Assembly: GCA_033964015.1 (NCBI GenBank)
Contig: CM066925.1
Coordinates: 8,664,204 to 8,728,203 of the forward strand
Source: Scolanthus callimorphus
Lineage: Eukaryota; Cnidaria; Anthozoa; Actiniaria; Edwardsiidae
Reading direction: 5' to 3'
Length of the DNA: 64,000 nucleotides
The first letter of the stretch is position 1; each line of letters opens with the position of its first letter. Under the pieces are notes generated by a model. The model did no database searches and was not told where the DNA came from. It saw only the letters and a list, made by a program, of their open reading frames with translations. Of the stretch, positions 63,822-64,000 are shown piece by piece. The translations under genes and the position numbers were made by a program.

Positions 63822-64000
63822 GTAACTAGAGCAGATATCAGAAGAGTATCGAGAATTATTTGTTCCTGCGTTCACTTTGCATTCTCATTATTTACTCATT
63901 TCTGTCAACCAATCAAATTTTGAGTTAAACGTAATCACGTGCTCACCGCGTGATAGTGTTTTTACGTCTCGGCTTATAAGAAAATCAGTCACGTGCCCAA

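Overview
The window looks like animal (metazoan) nuclear DNA, most likely from an anthozoan cnidarian such as a stony coral. It is AT-rich, holds GT-AG introns, a metazoan-type U6 snRNA gene, a tRNA-derived SINE, and very many miniature inverted-repeat elements and transposon relics. The species-level guess rests on remembered repeat style and is an inference. No bacterial or viral operon structure is present. Most long open frames are repeat-derived; the two credible host genes are built from short exons that were stitched by splice sites and codon phase.

Layout. 1-2.07 kb: tandem ~940-bp units, each with a U6 snRNA gene on the minus strand; a decayed relic of the same unit lies at 22.4 kb. 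2-10 kb: inverted-repeat elements, a SINE, one orphan coding exon (6.3-6.6 kb) and a degenerate satellite (8.2-9.1 kb). 10-20.6 kb: pseudogene fragments, two copies of a ~1.3-kb duplicated block carrying a ubiquitin-specific-protease-like cysteine box, and a broken DIRS/Ngaro-like retroelement (gag-like zinc knuckle, SGNH-like domain). 24.4-28.7 kb: a two-ORF (probably one gene with a frameshift) DDE-like transposase candidate surrounded by repeated GTAAC-ggag-GTTAC palindromes. 31.5-32.0 kb: an intronless SET-like ORF. 33.4-37.9 kb: a tandem segmental duplication. 37.9-39.1 kb: a four-exon pseudogene of a repeat-borne family. 40.1-43.6 kb: a degraded multi-exon gene whose N-terminal half matches the non-core zinc/RING region of RAG1 and whose second half looks like a RAG1/Transib-type transposase core.

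46.7-52.9 kb: a complete four-exon secreted phospholipase A2 gene (minus strand) with introns full of mobile elements, including a 153-bp satellite and a LINE tail that supplies the exon 1 splice donor. 53-58.5 kb: duplications, LINE fragments and MITEs. 59.2-63.8 kb and beyond: a plus-strand gene for a secreted protein (three exons seen, phases consistent, 3' end outside the window), with a Crypton-like tyrosine recombinase inserted on the opposite strand in its first intron.

The most notable item is the RAG1-like pseudogene: it joins RAG1-style N-terminal zinc motifs, a RING finger and a D-D core in one transcriptional order, and a 229-bp element inserted at a TA splits the RING exactly so that removing it restores the frame.
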